Below are positions 9,463 to 18,807 of a stretch of DNA of 64,000 nt, piece by piece. Origin of the DNA: Pedobacter caeni. GTDB taxonomy: Bacteria > Bacteroidota > Bacteroidia > Sphingobacteriales > Sphingobacteriaceae. Made by a program: the position numbers and the translations under genes. Every line of letters starts with the position of its first letter. Within the stretch, counting starts at the first letter, position 1. The stretch spans positions 124,001 through 188,000 of the forward strand of contig NZ_FQUQ01000002.1 in assembly GCF_900129215.1 (NCBI RefSeq), in the 5' to 3' direction. Under the pieces are notes generated by a model, which worked only from the letters and a program-made list of their open reading frames with translations, was not told where the DNA came from and did not search any database.

Positions 9463-12400
9463 CTTTGGGCTTCTGTTCTGTTTTTTTCTTTCTGTTGTCT
9501 CTATCTCTGAATTTTCTAAAGATCTCTCTGAATCTGTTGTAGTCTACTACCAATGCAAAACCAAGTCCGGTTTCTATGATCTGACCTTCAATGATTCCTT
9601 CGGTCTGATTTCTTCGGTAAGCCCTTAAGCGGTAACGTCCATCTTTTGATAATAAGTATTCAATATTGACATTTCCTGCAATGTTATTGCTGCTTTGGTT
9701 GGCTTGTTTTGGCCCTTCTAAACCGAACGAGCTACCTACAGTCACCGTTAACCTGTCGTCCAATAGTTTTTTAGACAGACCAATTTCGAGGTCAGTCTTG
9801 TTTTCCATTTTTCCGGTAGAGTAATCTTCTGAAGAATTCAATCCGAAGTTAATGTCTACCCCTTTGATCAGGTCTGAGGCCAGGTTATTCATTTGTTGAG
9901 CCAGCAATCGCGTCGCACTTGAGCGGGCGAAAGATTCTGCAATATTATTGCCGCCGGTGGCCAGACTCTGGAATGGATTGTCTGCAATAAAACGGCCTAA
10001 GGCAAGCAGGGCGAAGACCTGTTTGTTTAATTCACTTTCATTTGCATTTACCTGTTGCAGCTTGGTTTCTACTGCTCCACCAATGGCATTCTTCTCATTT
10101 TCCGGTAGTGCAATCCGGAAAGCAATGATGGGCTTCATCAGTTCGCCGGTGATATCCAGGTATACCTGGAATGGGAATTTTTGATTGGCCTGGTTTTTTT
10201 GCAACTGCTGATCCTGTACCTGATCGGCAACAAGGTCTATCGCAGGAGCGTTGACCTCACGGACTGCCGTGATCTTAACGGTAGCTGAAGTCGGTTCTCC
10301 TGTCCAGATAATGCTGCTTCCCTGCTGGATTTTAAAATCCATCTTTTTAGGGCCAACACTGAGGTTGTAGGCACCATCAGACAACAGGTAGCGGCCTGTT
10401 AAACTCATTTTTCCACTTGGGTCCATGGTGGCATTCATACTACCTTCTCCTCTTACCTTTAGCTGATCTCCTGTAGCAGGATCTACCACAACGGTAAATT
10501 CTGCTTCCTTATCTATATCAATATCCGCACTCAGGTTGAATCCTTTAAATGCTGATTTAGGGATGCTGTCTGTATGAATTGCTTTCTTTCCATTAAATGG
10601 TGGGGCATCTTCATCAATAAACTGTACAACTCCTTCCTGATCCACAACCGAAGGGTCGGAGCTCACCATTGCAAAGAAGAACTTTGTTCCTTTATTGACC
10701 TGCAGGTTCATGTTGATGTCAGGCTGGTTCATATCACCCCTGATTTTGAAAGAGCGGGTGCTCACAAATACCTTTCCATAGACCATTTCGTTGTCTTTAG
10801 CCGTGGAGTTCATTAACCTGAAATTATTGGCTGATACATCCAATCCGAAGCGGAAGTCCTGATAATTGTTGGTATACACCATTCCATCCACTTTTAAAGG
10901 CTGTCCGATAGAGTCCAGAATGGTAAAGTGATCAAACTTAACTCCTTCATTTGTGAAACTGATCGTTTCATTATTCATGCGGAAATACGAGTTCACATAG
11001 GTTGCGGTAAATGCCGCCTGTTTGAAATTGATATCTCCTAATATTTTAGGGGCAGTAAGTTCTCCTTTTACAGATAACTGTCCTGTAATTGTTCCTGATC
11101 CCTTTTTAATTTGACCCATAGAAACACTTTCCAGGCCTTTCAGGTCAATTTTATCAATATTCAGGGTCAGGTCTAAGGCGCTTTTAGGTGCCGTATAGTA
11201 GAACCCGTTTGCCCGGAGTTCATGTACTCCTGTTAAGGCAATGTCGGTCTCAAAAGCATTTTCCGTATTGTTGTTTACTGCAACCCTTAAAGTGCCGAGC
11301 TGGTCTTTCTGATAACGCAGCTGATCAATGGTCAGGTTGGCCTCAAATTTAGGTGTTCCTGCCAGGTCTTTTGCATCTACAGTTCCATTGATCGATCCGC
11401 CAACCAAAGAACTATCCTGCTCTGCAAATTTAGTCAGGGTTTCTATTCTGAAGTCCTTAAACAATACTTTCAACGGGGAATTGGGTTCGTTGTTGACACT
11501 GTTGATGCTCAGCAACTGATTGTCTTTACTCAGGTCAAAACTTCTTGCAGAGATACCTGACTGGCCAAACTGTATATAGTTTTCCGGGGATATGGCCCAT
11601 TTCTGGTAATTCAATAGTAGTTTCTGAGGATCAAGGCTAAATCGGAAATCCTTATTGATGGACTGGAAATTACCTCCGAGAAGGTATTTATCTTTCAGTT
11701 TACTGTCCCTTAAAAAGAGGTTAACCCCCAGGTTATTATTGACGGCCGCGCCACTGATTTCTGTATTGTATAAATTGATGGAAGAGCTTTGCATGCTCTT
11801 CACAGTCAGTTTGTAATTGAGCTTCTGGTCGTTGTTATCGACGCTCAATTTCGTGCTATCCACCCTATAATCCCCGTATACCACTTGTGGTACCCATGCT
11901 TTCATCGTTAAACTGTCTTTCTTCGTATCCAGTAACCCATAGATCATAGAAGGGGAGAAGGTGGTTAACTCCGGAACAAAGTTCTGAATGAATTTAGGGT
12001 TATAGATTCTGGCAAAGAAGCGGAAACGCTGATCCGGAATCCGTTTCACTTCTCCGAACTGGTAATACTTATTGATCTGGTTAGTCACTGCTGTAGCAAG
12101 ATTGGTCAGCTGGTATTGTCCATCGATCCTCGCCCTCATGAGCTCTGATTTTAAGGTCAGCAAACTCTTCTCTGCACTGGTCTCTGCATGTAGGTTGATC
12201 GTATCTACATTGAACCTTTTCCCTTCTTTTACCACTTGTAATCCTCTGATGAAAACATCTCCGTTCAGGTAGTCCACATCGGCAGTGCTCAGGTCGGCAT
12301 CCACTGTTCCTGCAAGTTTAAACTCTGTCGGACTAAAGTTTAATTTCCTTAAATCTACCTGACCTAAGTCCATTTTCGCTTTTACTGCAGGATATTTTCC

Positions 12401-14614
12401 TGCGATGTTTATTGCTGCGGTCAGGTTAAAATTGGCATTGCTATCTGCCATATTACTCTTCAGGTCGAGTTTCTGCTGTGCATAAGTGCCGCTCAGCTTT
12501 AAATTCTGATACTTGTATTTGTTGTAATCCGCACTGATCACCTCTGCATTGAATTTTGCGGCTAGTTTTTTAGGGTCCAGGCCAGTTCCGTTAACGGTTG
12601 CTCTGGCAGTGATCCTGCCCAGTTGTGCCTGTTGTTTCAACAAGCGTCCTACATTAAAGTTGTTCAGATTGACATCTGCGGTATAGCTTTCTTTCCCTTT
12701 TGGTCCTTTCATACTGGCCAGGAGCTTTGCTGCTCCCATATCGGTATTGATGTTAAAGCCGGTTTTGAAATTGGTAAGGGAGCCGGTAAACTTCCCATTT
12801 GCCTGAATTGCATTTGGCAATTCAATATTCGTTGGCAACGATTTTTTAGGGATCAATACCAACAGGTCTTTTTTGGTTAAAGCGAATTTTTTAATGTTCA
12901 GGTCCAGAAATAACTTATCCATATCCGGAAGCCCTTTGGCAGTTCCGCTGATGTCGATATTGGTGCTTTTTAACCCTGAAATTTGCAGACGCGGAATGGA
13001 AAGGTTGTTTAAATATCCGTTCATCGTGGCATTCACCCTGATTTTCTCGTTTCTGTATTCCTGAGGAACGGCATCGCTGAAATAAGCCGCATCTTTAAGT
13101 CCTATCGTAGAATTTTTAACGACCATGCTCATCTTTACCCGTTCCGGATGTTTGGTCAGGTCTTCCATTGCGGTATAATTCAGCTCAGTTGCATTCTCTA
13201 TGGAAGTGTTTGGTGTTTTCAGGAGAAAGTTTTTCACTTTCACTGCCTTATCTGAGTAAAGGACATCTCCCTGAAGTTTTAATAGCTGGAAACCACTTTT
13301 TTCTGTTAAAACCCCTTCTTTCACTTTTACCTTGATGCTGCCATCGGCGCCATAGCCCAATTCTTCAGCAACCAATCCGAGATTCTTTATTTTTAAGTGG
13401 TTAAAATCCATTCCCTTGCCTGGTTTTGCCGACATGTTGTCGAACTGTACATTGTTTTTGGAAAGGTTCAATTTGCCCAACAGTAAAGAGATGGGAGCTG
13501 AAGCAGCTGCTGCATCTGCTTTTGCCGCTGTTTTTGATGGAGGAGCAGGCTTAGAAGGAGGAGTAGGTTTAAACGCAAAAAGAACATCTGAATTGTTTAA
13601 AGTCGCTTCTTCTACCTCGTATTTGCTCTTGTTCAGGTCTGCCATTAGCTTACTGACAGAAAATTCCTTCAGGTCTACGTTTGCTTTCATCTCGCTGGCA
13701 GCCGCTTTATAGCTTACCTTAGAGTTATTGATTTTTGCGCTTCCTGCTTTAAAATTACTGTTGGTCAGGTCGGCAAGAAGTTGGCTGATCTGCAATTCAT
13801 TCAGGTTCACATCGGCACTCATTTTGGAAAGCTGATCATCAAAACTGATCTTGATGTTGTTGAACGCTACGTCTTCTACCTCAACAAGAGGGAGCTTTCC
13901 TGATTCCGTTTTTGCCGTGTCAATGCTTTCTTTCAGGTGTTCCTTTAACTGCGTTAATGGCTTTTTCTGGAAGTATTTTAAGTTGGAATTCTTCAGGGAA
14001 AGGGTTTTGATCACATAGCGCTGATGGTCCATGTCAAAATCTTTGATGTTTGTTTTGAATTCACCGAGACTCAACTTCACATCGTTTCCTGCAACATCAT
14101 CGCGGTAAACAATGCCAATGTCTTCCAGGCTGATTTTGCTCAGTGAAAACTTCAGTGTGGAAGCGGTATCTTTTTGCACCTGATCTTCCGGTTTTTTCTC
14201 CTCAGACATAAAAGCGTCTACTAAAAAGGAGAAGTTAAATGTGGTGTCCGGGTTGATGCGGGTCACATTAGCCCTGATCTTTTGCAGGGAGATGTTGTTG
14301 ATTTCGACTTTGTTGCTCAATAATTTGAGCAGGCTAATGTCTACTGCCAGTTTCTGAGCGTACAAAAGGGTATCTCCTTTTTTATCCTCCAGATAGAACT
14401 TGTTGAGGACCACATCTTTTGGGAAACCGATATGGATGCTCTCCAGGCTAACCTCGGTATGGGTTTTATTTTTCAGGTAGCCGATGGCTTTATCCTTAAC
14501 AAAGTTTTGAACTGCGGGAATATTGAGGGAAAGTGCAATAAGGACAACGAGCATAATGATGCTGGCGATAATCCAAAGAACAACTTTAAGACTTTTACGT
14601 ATATATTTATTCAA
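9446..14614 (-). CDS. tamB: TamB-family translocation/assembly (AsmA-like) protein
   Basis: A 1722-residue periplasm-spanning protein. A basic N-terminus and one transmembrane anchor (about residues 8-31) are followed by a very long, repetitive beta-rich region with AsmA-like character. The C-terminal DUF490/TamB domain (about 1250-1680) contains the recurring inward-facing hydrophobic pattern and a region that would contact TamL. Family members form a hydrophobic groove thought to move phospholipid between membranes and to help insert outer-membrane proteins. No ATG precedes the conserved anchor after the upstream in-frame stop. TTG at 14614 is therefore the probable start, since the next Met lies inside the anchor. 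The tail is Lys/Glu-rich and overlaps the tamL start. Confidence 0.88.
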   Translation of the reverse strand: MNKYIRKSLKVVLWIIASIIMLVVLIALSLNIPAVQNFVKDKAIGYLKNKTHTEVSLESIHIGFPKDVVLNKFYLEDKKGDTLLYAQKLAVDISLLKLLSNKVEINNISLQKIRANVTRINPDTTFNFSFLVDAFMSEEKKPEDQVQKDTASTLKFSLSKISLEDIGIVYRDDVAGNDVKLSLGEFKTNIKDFDMDHQRYVIKTLSLKNSNLKYFQKKPLTQLKEHLKESIDTAKTESGKLPLVEVEDVAFNNIKISFDDQLSKMSADVNLNELQISQLLADLTNSNFKAGSAKINNSKVSYKAAASEMKANVDLKEFSVSKLMADLNKSKYEVEEATLNNSDVLFAFKPTPPSKPAPPSKTAAKADAAAASAPISLLLGKLNLSKNNVQFDNMSAKPGKGMDFNHLKIKNLGLVAEELGYGADGSIKVKVKEGVLTEKSGFQLLKLQGDVLYSDKAVKVKNFLLKTPNTSIENATELNYTAMEDLTKHPERVKMSMVVKNSTIGLKDAAYFSDAVPQEYRNEKIRVNATMNGYLNNLSIPRLQISGLKSTNIDISGTAKGLPDMDKLFLDLNIKKFALTKKDLLVLIPKKSLPTNIELPNAIQANGKFTGSLTNFKTGFNINTDMGAAKLLASMKGPKGKESYTADVNLNNFNVGRLLKQQAQLGRITARATVNGTGLDPKKLAAKFNAEVISADYNKYKYQNLKLSGTYAQQKLDLKSNMADSNANFNLTAAINIAGKYPAVKAKMDLGQVDLRKLNFSPTEFKLAGTVDADLSTADVDYLNGDVFIRGLQVVKEGKRFNVDTINLHAETSAEKSLLTLKSELMRARIDGQYQLTNLATAVTNQINKYYQFGEVKRIPDQRFRFFARIYNPKFIQNFVPELTTFSPSMIYGLLDTKKDSLTMKAWVPQVVYGDYRVDSTKLSVDNNDQKLNYKLTVKSMQSSSINLYNTEISGAAVNNNLGVNLFLRDSKLKDKYLLGGNFQSINKDFRFSLDPQKLLLNYQKWAISPENYIQFGQSGISARSFDLSKDNQLLSINSVNNEPNSPLKVLFKDFRIETLTKFAEQDSSLVGGSINGTVDAKDLAGTPKFEANLTIDQLRYQKDQLGTLRVAVNNNTENAFETDIALTGVHELRANGFYYTAPKSALDLTLNIDKIDLKGLESVSMGQIKKGSGTITGQLSVKGELTAPKILGDINFKQAAFTATYVNSYFRMNNETISFTNEGVKFDHFTILDSIGQPLKVDGMVYTNNYQDFRFGLDVSANNFRLMNSTAKDNEMVYGKVFVSTRSFKIRGDMNQPDINMNLQVNKGTKFFFAMVSSDPSVVDQEGVVQFIDEDAPPFNGKKAIHTDSIPKSAFKGFNLSADIDIDKEAEFTVVVDPATGDQLKVRGEGSMNATMDPSGKMSLTGRYLLSDGAYNLSVGPKKMDFKIQQGSSIIWTGEPTSATVKITAVREVNAPAIDLVADQVQDQQLQKNQANQKFPFQVYLDITGELMKPIIAFRIALPENEKNAIGGAVETKLQQVNANESELNKQVFALLALGRFIADNPFQSLATGGNNIAESFARSSATRLLAQQMNNLASDLIKGVDINFGLNSSEDYSTGKMENKTDLEIGLSKKLLDDRLTVTVGSSFGLEGPKQANQSSNNIAGNVNIEYLLSKDGRYRLRAYRRNQTEGIIEGQIIETGLGFALVVDYNRFREIFRKFRDRDNRKKKTEQKPKDEKAN

Positions 14615-14779
14615 TTGACTTTAATTGAGAGTTTCTAGCCGTTATTAACCAAAATCATGCCACCGGGGCCTTTTTTCTGGCTTATTATAGTATATCTACA
14701 ATCAATATAATAAAATTGTTTAGAACTAATGGTTAAAATTTGATGTTCAGGAAATAAGGAAAAATTGTATGTTTAAATT

Positions 14780-15268
14780 ATGGATGAGAGAAACTTCAGA
14801 ATCAGCTACCAGTCGTTTAAGGGACTGGAGGAATTAAGTGAGAAAGATAAAGCATTGTGCTTACAGGCGGAAGAAGCGCTAAAAACTTCTTATTCGCCCT
14901 ATTCTAAGTTTAAGGTAGGGACAGCACTTCAGTTAAAGGGAGGCAAAGTGGTATTGGGCAGCAACCAGGAAAATGTGGCCTATCCTTCGGGATTATGTGC
15001 AGAAAGGGTGGCTTTATTTACAATCGGCTCGGCAGATCCAAATGCAGTGATCGAAAGTATGGCAATTACGGCAAAAACTGATAACTTTGTCATCGAAAAA
15101 CCGGTCACCTCCTGTGGTGCTTGTTTACAGGTCATGGCGGAGGTAGAGCAAAAGCAAAAACAGGAAATAGAAGTCTTGTTCTATTGCATCAACGGTGAAA
15201 TTTTAAAAGTTAAGGGAATTAAGAACCTCTTGCCCTTCGTATTTGTTGAAGAGCGGTTGGTGGTGTAA
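14780..15268 (+). CDS. cdd: Cytidine deaminase
   Basis: A cytoplasmic zinc enzyme of pyrimidine salvage that deaminates cytidine and deoxycytidine to uridine and deoxyuridine. The 162 residues contain the catalytic CAE motif (Cys73, Glu75) and the PVTSCGAC motif (Cys112, Cys115), which together give the three Cys zinc ligands of the homotetrameric class. The substrate-pocket sequence SPYSKFKVG is also present. The ATG at 14780 follows a divergent region shared with tamB. parC begins about 100 bases further on in the same direction. Confidence 0.93.
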   Translation: MDERNFRISYQSFKGLEELSEKDKALCLQAEEALKTSYSPYSKFKVGTALQLKGGKVVLGSNQENVAYPSGLCAERVALFTIGSADPNAVIESMAITAKTDNFVIEKPVTSCGACLQVMAEVEQKQKQEIEVLFYCINGEILKVKGIKNLLPFVFVEERLVV

Positions 15269-15372
15269 TGTCTTCTTGAAAAAGGGGTGTTTCTTAACAA
15301 AGGACTGTTAACAACTCAGTTCTTAAAATTTCGTTTTCAACCCTTATATTTACAACATCCAATCCTTTTTTG

Positions 15373-18300
15373 ATGAGCGAAGAAATAGAAAACAACATAA
15401 ACGAAGAAAGCAAACATACCGTAATTCCCATCAATGGACTTTACGAAAACTGGTTCCTCGATTATGCTTCTTATGTCATTCTTGATCGGGCAGTACCACA
15501 CATTAATGATGGTTTAAAACCTGTTCAGCGACGCATTTTACACTCGCTGAAAGAAATGGACGACGGCCGTTTTAATAAAGCAGCAAACGTTATTGGAAAT
15601 ACGATGAAGTATCACCCGCATGGGGATGCCTCAATCGGGGATGCAATGGTGCAGATCGGGCAAAAAGATCTGCTGATCGATTGCCAGGGAAACTGGGGTG
15701 ACCCGATTACCGGCGATAGTGCTGCTGCTCCGCGTTACATCGAAGCCCGTCTGTCTAAATTTGCAAATGAAGTGGTATTCAATGGGGATACTACCGTATG
15801 GCAATTGAGTTATGATGGCCGTAACAATGAACCAGTCACTTTACCCGTAAAGTTTCCTTTGCTATTGGCACAGGGAGCAGAAGGTATTGCGGTAGGTCTG
15901 GCAACGAAAGTCATGCCCCACAATTTTATTGAATTGCTGGAGGCTTCTATTGAATCATTAAAAGGGCATCGCCCAAATATATTACCTGATTTCTTTACCG
16001 GAGGAATGGCAGACTTTTCTGCATATAATGAAGGTATGCGTGGTGGTAAAATCAGGGTGAGGGCCAAAATTACCGAGAAAGACAAGAAAACACTGGTCAT
16101 CACGGAAATTCCTTTCAGCACCACTACGGGCTCTGTGATCGACAGTATCCTGTCGGCCAATGATAAGGGAAAGATCAAAATCAAAAAGATTGAGGATAAT
16201 ACGGCAGCACATGTAGAGATTGTGGTTCAGCTGGCACCCGGAATTTCTCCGGATGTGACCATTGATGCCCTCTATGCCTTTACTTCCTGCGAAGTCTCGA
16301 TCTCCCCGAATACCTGTATCATTAAAGGGGATAAGCCTCATTTCCTGAGTGTGAATGATATTCTCATCGAGAATACGCAAAACACCAAGGCTTTACTGAA
16401 ACAGGAATTAGAGATCAAGTTACATGAACTTCAGGAGAAAATTTTCTTTAGCTCATTGTTAAAGCTCTTTATCCAGGAGGGGATGTATAAAAACGCGGAA
16501 TATGAAAATTCAGGAAACTTTGATGTCGTAGTCGAGGTGCTGAATAAATTATTCGCCCCGTTCATGGAACAGCTTTACCGGGAGATCCTTCCGGAGGATT
16601 TTAAGAAGCTGATCGATAAACCGATGAGCAGCATCACCCGCTTTGATGTTAAAAAAGCGGATGAGCAGATGAAATCTTTGGCTGATGAGATTAAAGTAGT
16701 TAAAAATCACTTGCGTCACCTGACGGAATATGCCATTGCCTGGTTCCAGAGGTTACTGGATAAATACAGTAAAGGAAGAGAACGTAAAACGGAAATCCGT
16801 TTGTTCGACAGGGTGGAGGCTTCGAAAGTTGCTTTGGCCAATGTGAAATTATACATGAACCGTGAGGATGGTTTTATCGGAACCGGCTTGCGTAAAGATG
16901 AGTTTATTGCAGATTGTTCTGATCTGGACGAAATTATTGTGTTCAGGGAAGATGGTAAATGTATCATCACCAAAGTTGCCGATAAGAATTTTGTAGGGAA
17001 AGGTATCCTCCATGCTCAGGTCTTTAAAAAAGGAGATGAGCGGACCATTTACAATATGATCTATAAAGATGGGGCGAGTGGAATTTCTTACGTGAAACGA
17101 TTTGCAGTTGTAGGCGTAACGCGTGATAAGGAATACGACCTGACCAAGGGAAGTAAAGGCTCTAAAATGTTGTACTTTACGGCAAACCCTAACGGAGAAG
17201 CGGAGATTGTAACGGTCCTGCTGAAACCGCATACCAAGTTAAAGAAACTCCAATTCGACCTGGATTATGCAGATATTGCGATCAAAGGACGTGGATCACA
17301 AGGGAATATTGTGTCCAAATACCCGATCAAAAAAGTATTGCTGAAAAGTAAAGGGGTATCTACCTTATCCGGATTAAAGATCTGGTATGATGATCTTTTG
17401 AGAAGACTGAATGTAGACGGCCGTGGCAAGTATCTTGGTGAATTTGATGGTGATGATAAGATCCTTCAGGTGCATAAAGATGGTTGGTATGAGTTGAGCA
17501 CCTTTGAGCTGAGCAATCACTTTGATGCGGACCTGGTGCTGATTCAGAAGTTTGATCCTGAAAAGCCATTTGCAGTAGTGCAATATGAAGGGAAAGCGAA
17601 AAATCACTTTATCAAACGTTTTGTTTTTGAAGCAATCGGGGTAGGAAAAAAACTAAGTCTGATCTCTGAGGAGAACGGATCAAAATTCCTTCACCTGACG
17701 AGCAATCCTGAAGCCATGTTGAAAGTAGATGTGCTGAAAGGTAAAACGCAGATTCCTGAGACCCTGGAAATCCTGCTGGCAGAATTTATTGATGTGAAAG
17801 GAATCCGTGCTAATGGAAACCGACTGACACAACATGATGTTCAAAATATTGAGATCTTCAATCATGAAGAAGAAGAACTGGAAGAAGAAGGAAAAGCAGA
17901 TGCATCAGCAGAGGAAGAAATTATAGAAGATACAGATGCGGAATCTACAGATGAAAAATCTGCTGTTACTGAAACTGAGGGAGGAGACGATGAGTCTAAA
18001 CCTGATGAAGAAGAGGATGCTGAACCAGCAGATGTTCCTGAATTTAAAGTGATCGCTGAATCGGAACTTTCAGAAGTTGCCGAAGAGATTTCGGAAATAA
18101 TTGAAGAAAAAGAAGAAGGTCAGGTATTTGTCGGAGAAATTCCGGAAGCTGTTGAAAATGTTTCGGAAGTTGTTGGGAAAGAAAACGGAATTACTGAGGA
18201 AAAAGAGGAAGAGAAAAAGGTTCCTGTGAAGGCTGTGGCCACAAAAGTAAAAAAAGCAGTTGCCGAAAAGCCTGTTGCTGAAGCATCAGTAGCAGCAGAA

Positions 18301-18741
18301 CCTGTAGTTGAAGCGCCTGTAACTGAGCAGGTGATCGACTTAACGGTTGAAGCAGCAGCTGTTAAAGAAGTAGCAGAAACGCCGGTTGAAGCAGCGCCAG
18401 TTGCAAAAGAACCTGTGGTTAAAAAGAAACCTTTTACTGTACCTAAAGCAGACAAGCCGGTAACAGCACAGCCTGTGGCCGAAGCAACTCCTGAGGAACA
18501 ACCGAAAGAAAGTCTTCCAATTGCAGAAGAATCTGCAGTGCCTTCAACAGATAATGAGGCCCTGGCTGCTGAAACACCAGTAACACCTGCTGAGGAGAAA
18601 CCAGCGGCTCCGGTAAAAGCTAAAAAGGCCTGGAATGATCCAAAGCCAAAAGAAGATAAACCAATAAAAAAGATCACCTTAGAGATCACAAATCCTGATG
18701 ACGTTGAAATAGACGATAAAGGACAACTGGGATTATTTTAA
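15373..18741 (+). CDS. parC: DNA topoisomerase IV subunit A with long low-complexity tail
   Basis: Breakage-reunion subunit of topoisomerase IV, partner of ParE at 4248-6188. The 1122-residue protein has the winged-helix domain with catalytic Tyr122 (in AAAPRYIEARLS), the tower and coiled-coil gate, and a C-terminal domain of GyrA-type blades up to about residue 830. It then carries a tail of about 290 residues made mostly of Glu, Ala, Pro, Val and Lys, with repeats of the type PVAE and KPV. The protein ends in a more ordered segment (KKITLEITNPDDVEIDD...GLF). A reading frame opens at TTG (15370), but the ATG at 15373 is preferred. A strong bidirectional hairpin follows the gene. Confidence 0.93.
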   Translation: MSEEIENNINEESKHTVIPINGLYENWFLDYASYVILDRAVPHINDGLKPVQRRILHSLKEMDDGRFNKAANVIGNTMKYHPHGDASIGDAMVQIGQKDLLIDCQGNWGDPITGDSAAAPRYIEARLSKFANEVVFNGDTTVWQLSYDGRNNEPVTLPVKFPLLLAQGAEGIAVGLATKVMPHNFIELLEASIESLKGHRPNILPDFFTGGMADFSAYNEGMRGGKIRVRAKITEKDKKTLVITEIPFSTTTGSVIDSILSANDKGKIKIKKIEDNTAAHVEIVVQLAPGISPDVTIDALYAFTSCEVSISPNTCIIKGDKPHFLSVNDILIENTQNTKALLKQELEIKLHELQEKIFFSSLLKLFIQEGMYKNAEYENSGNFDVVVEVLNKLFAPFMEQLYREILPEDFKKLIDKPMSSITRFDVKKADEQMKSLADEIKVVKNHLRHLTEYAIAWFQRLLDKYSKGRERKTEIRLFDRVEASKVALANVKLYMNREDGFIGTGLRKDEFIADCSDLDEIIVFREDGKCIITKVADKNFVGKGILHAQVFKKGDERTIYNMIYKDGASGISYVKRFAVVGVTRDKEYDLTKGSKGSKMLYFTANPNGEAEIVTVLLKPHTKLKKLQFDLDYADIAIKGRGSQGNIVSKYPIKKVLLKSKGVSTLSGLKIWYDDLLRRLNVDGRGKYLGEFDGDDKILQVHKDGWYELSTFELSNHFDADLVLIQKFDPEKPFAVVQYEGKAKNHFIKRFVFEAIGVGKKLSLISEENGSKFLHLTSNPEAMLKVDVLKGKTQIPETLEILLAEFIDVKGIRANGNRLTQHDVQNIEIFNHEEEELEEEGKADASAEEEIIEDTDAESTDEKSAVTETEGGDDESKPDEEEDAEPADVPEFKVIAESELSEVAEEISEIIEEKEEGQVFVGEIPEAVENVSEVVGKENGITEEKEEEKKVPVKAVATKVKKAVAEKPVAEASVAAEPVVEAPVTEQVIDLTVEAAAVKEVAETPVEAAPVAKEPVVKKKPFTVPKADKPVTAQPVAEATPEEQPKESLPIAEESAVPSTDNEALAAETPVTPAEEKPAAPVKAKKAWNDPKPKEDKPIKKITLEITNPDDVEIDDKGQLGLF

Positions 18742-18754
18742 GTTCCGATAACCT

Positions 18755-18792
18755 AAAAGAGCCGCCTTAATTATGTTTAAGGCGGCTCTTTT
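18755..18792. terminator. Bidirectional terminator between parC and the nuclease gene
   Basis: A perfect 16-base stem (18755-18770 with 18777-18792) around a 6-base loop, with an A-rich left flank and T-rich right flank. It can therefore end both the rightward parC and the leftward nuclease transcripts. Confidence 0.9.
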
Positions 18793-18807
18793 GTATTTTA
18801 TCTTTTT

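Noticed and set aside
14615..14779. Fur-like half site (TTTAGAAC) between tamB and cdd
   Set aside because: Only one arm is present; an eight-base match in A+T-rich DNA is expected by chance.
18120..18689. 189-residue Ser/Ala/Thr/Gly-rich open frame on the minus strand
   Set aside because: It is the antisense image of the low-complexity ParC tail; its composition is explained by the repeats, and it lacks start context or homology.
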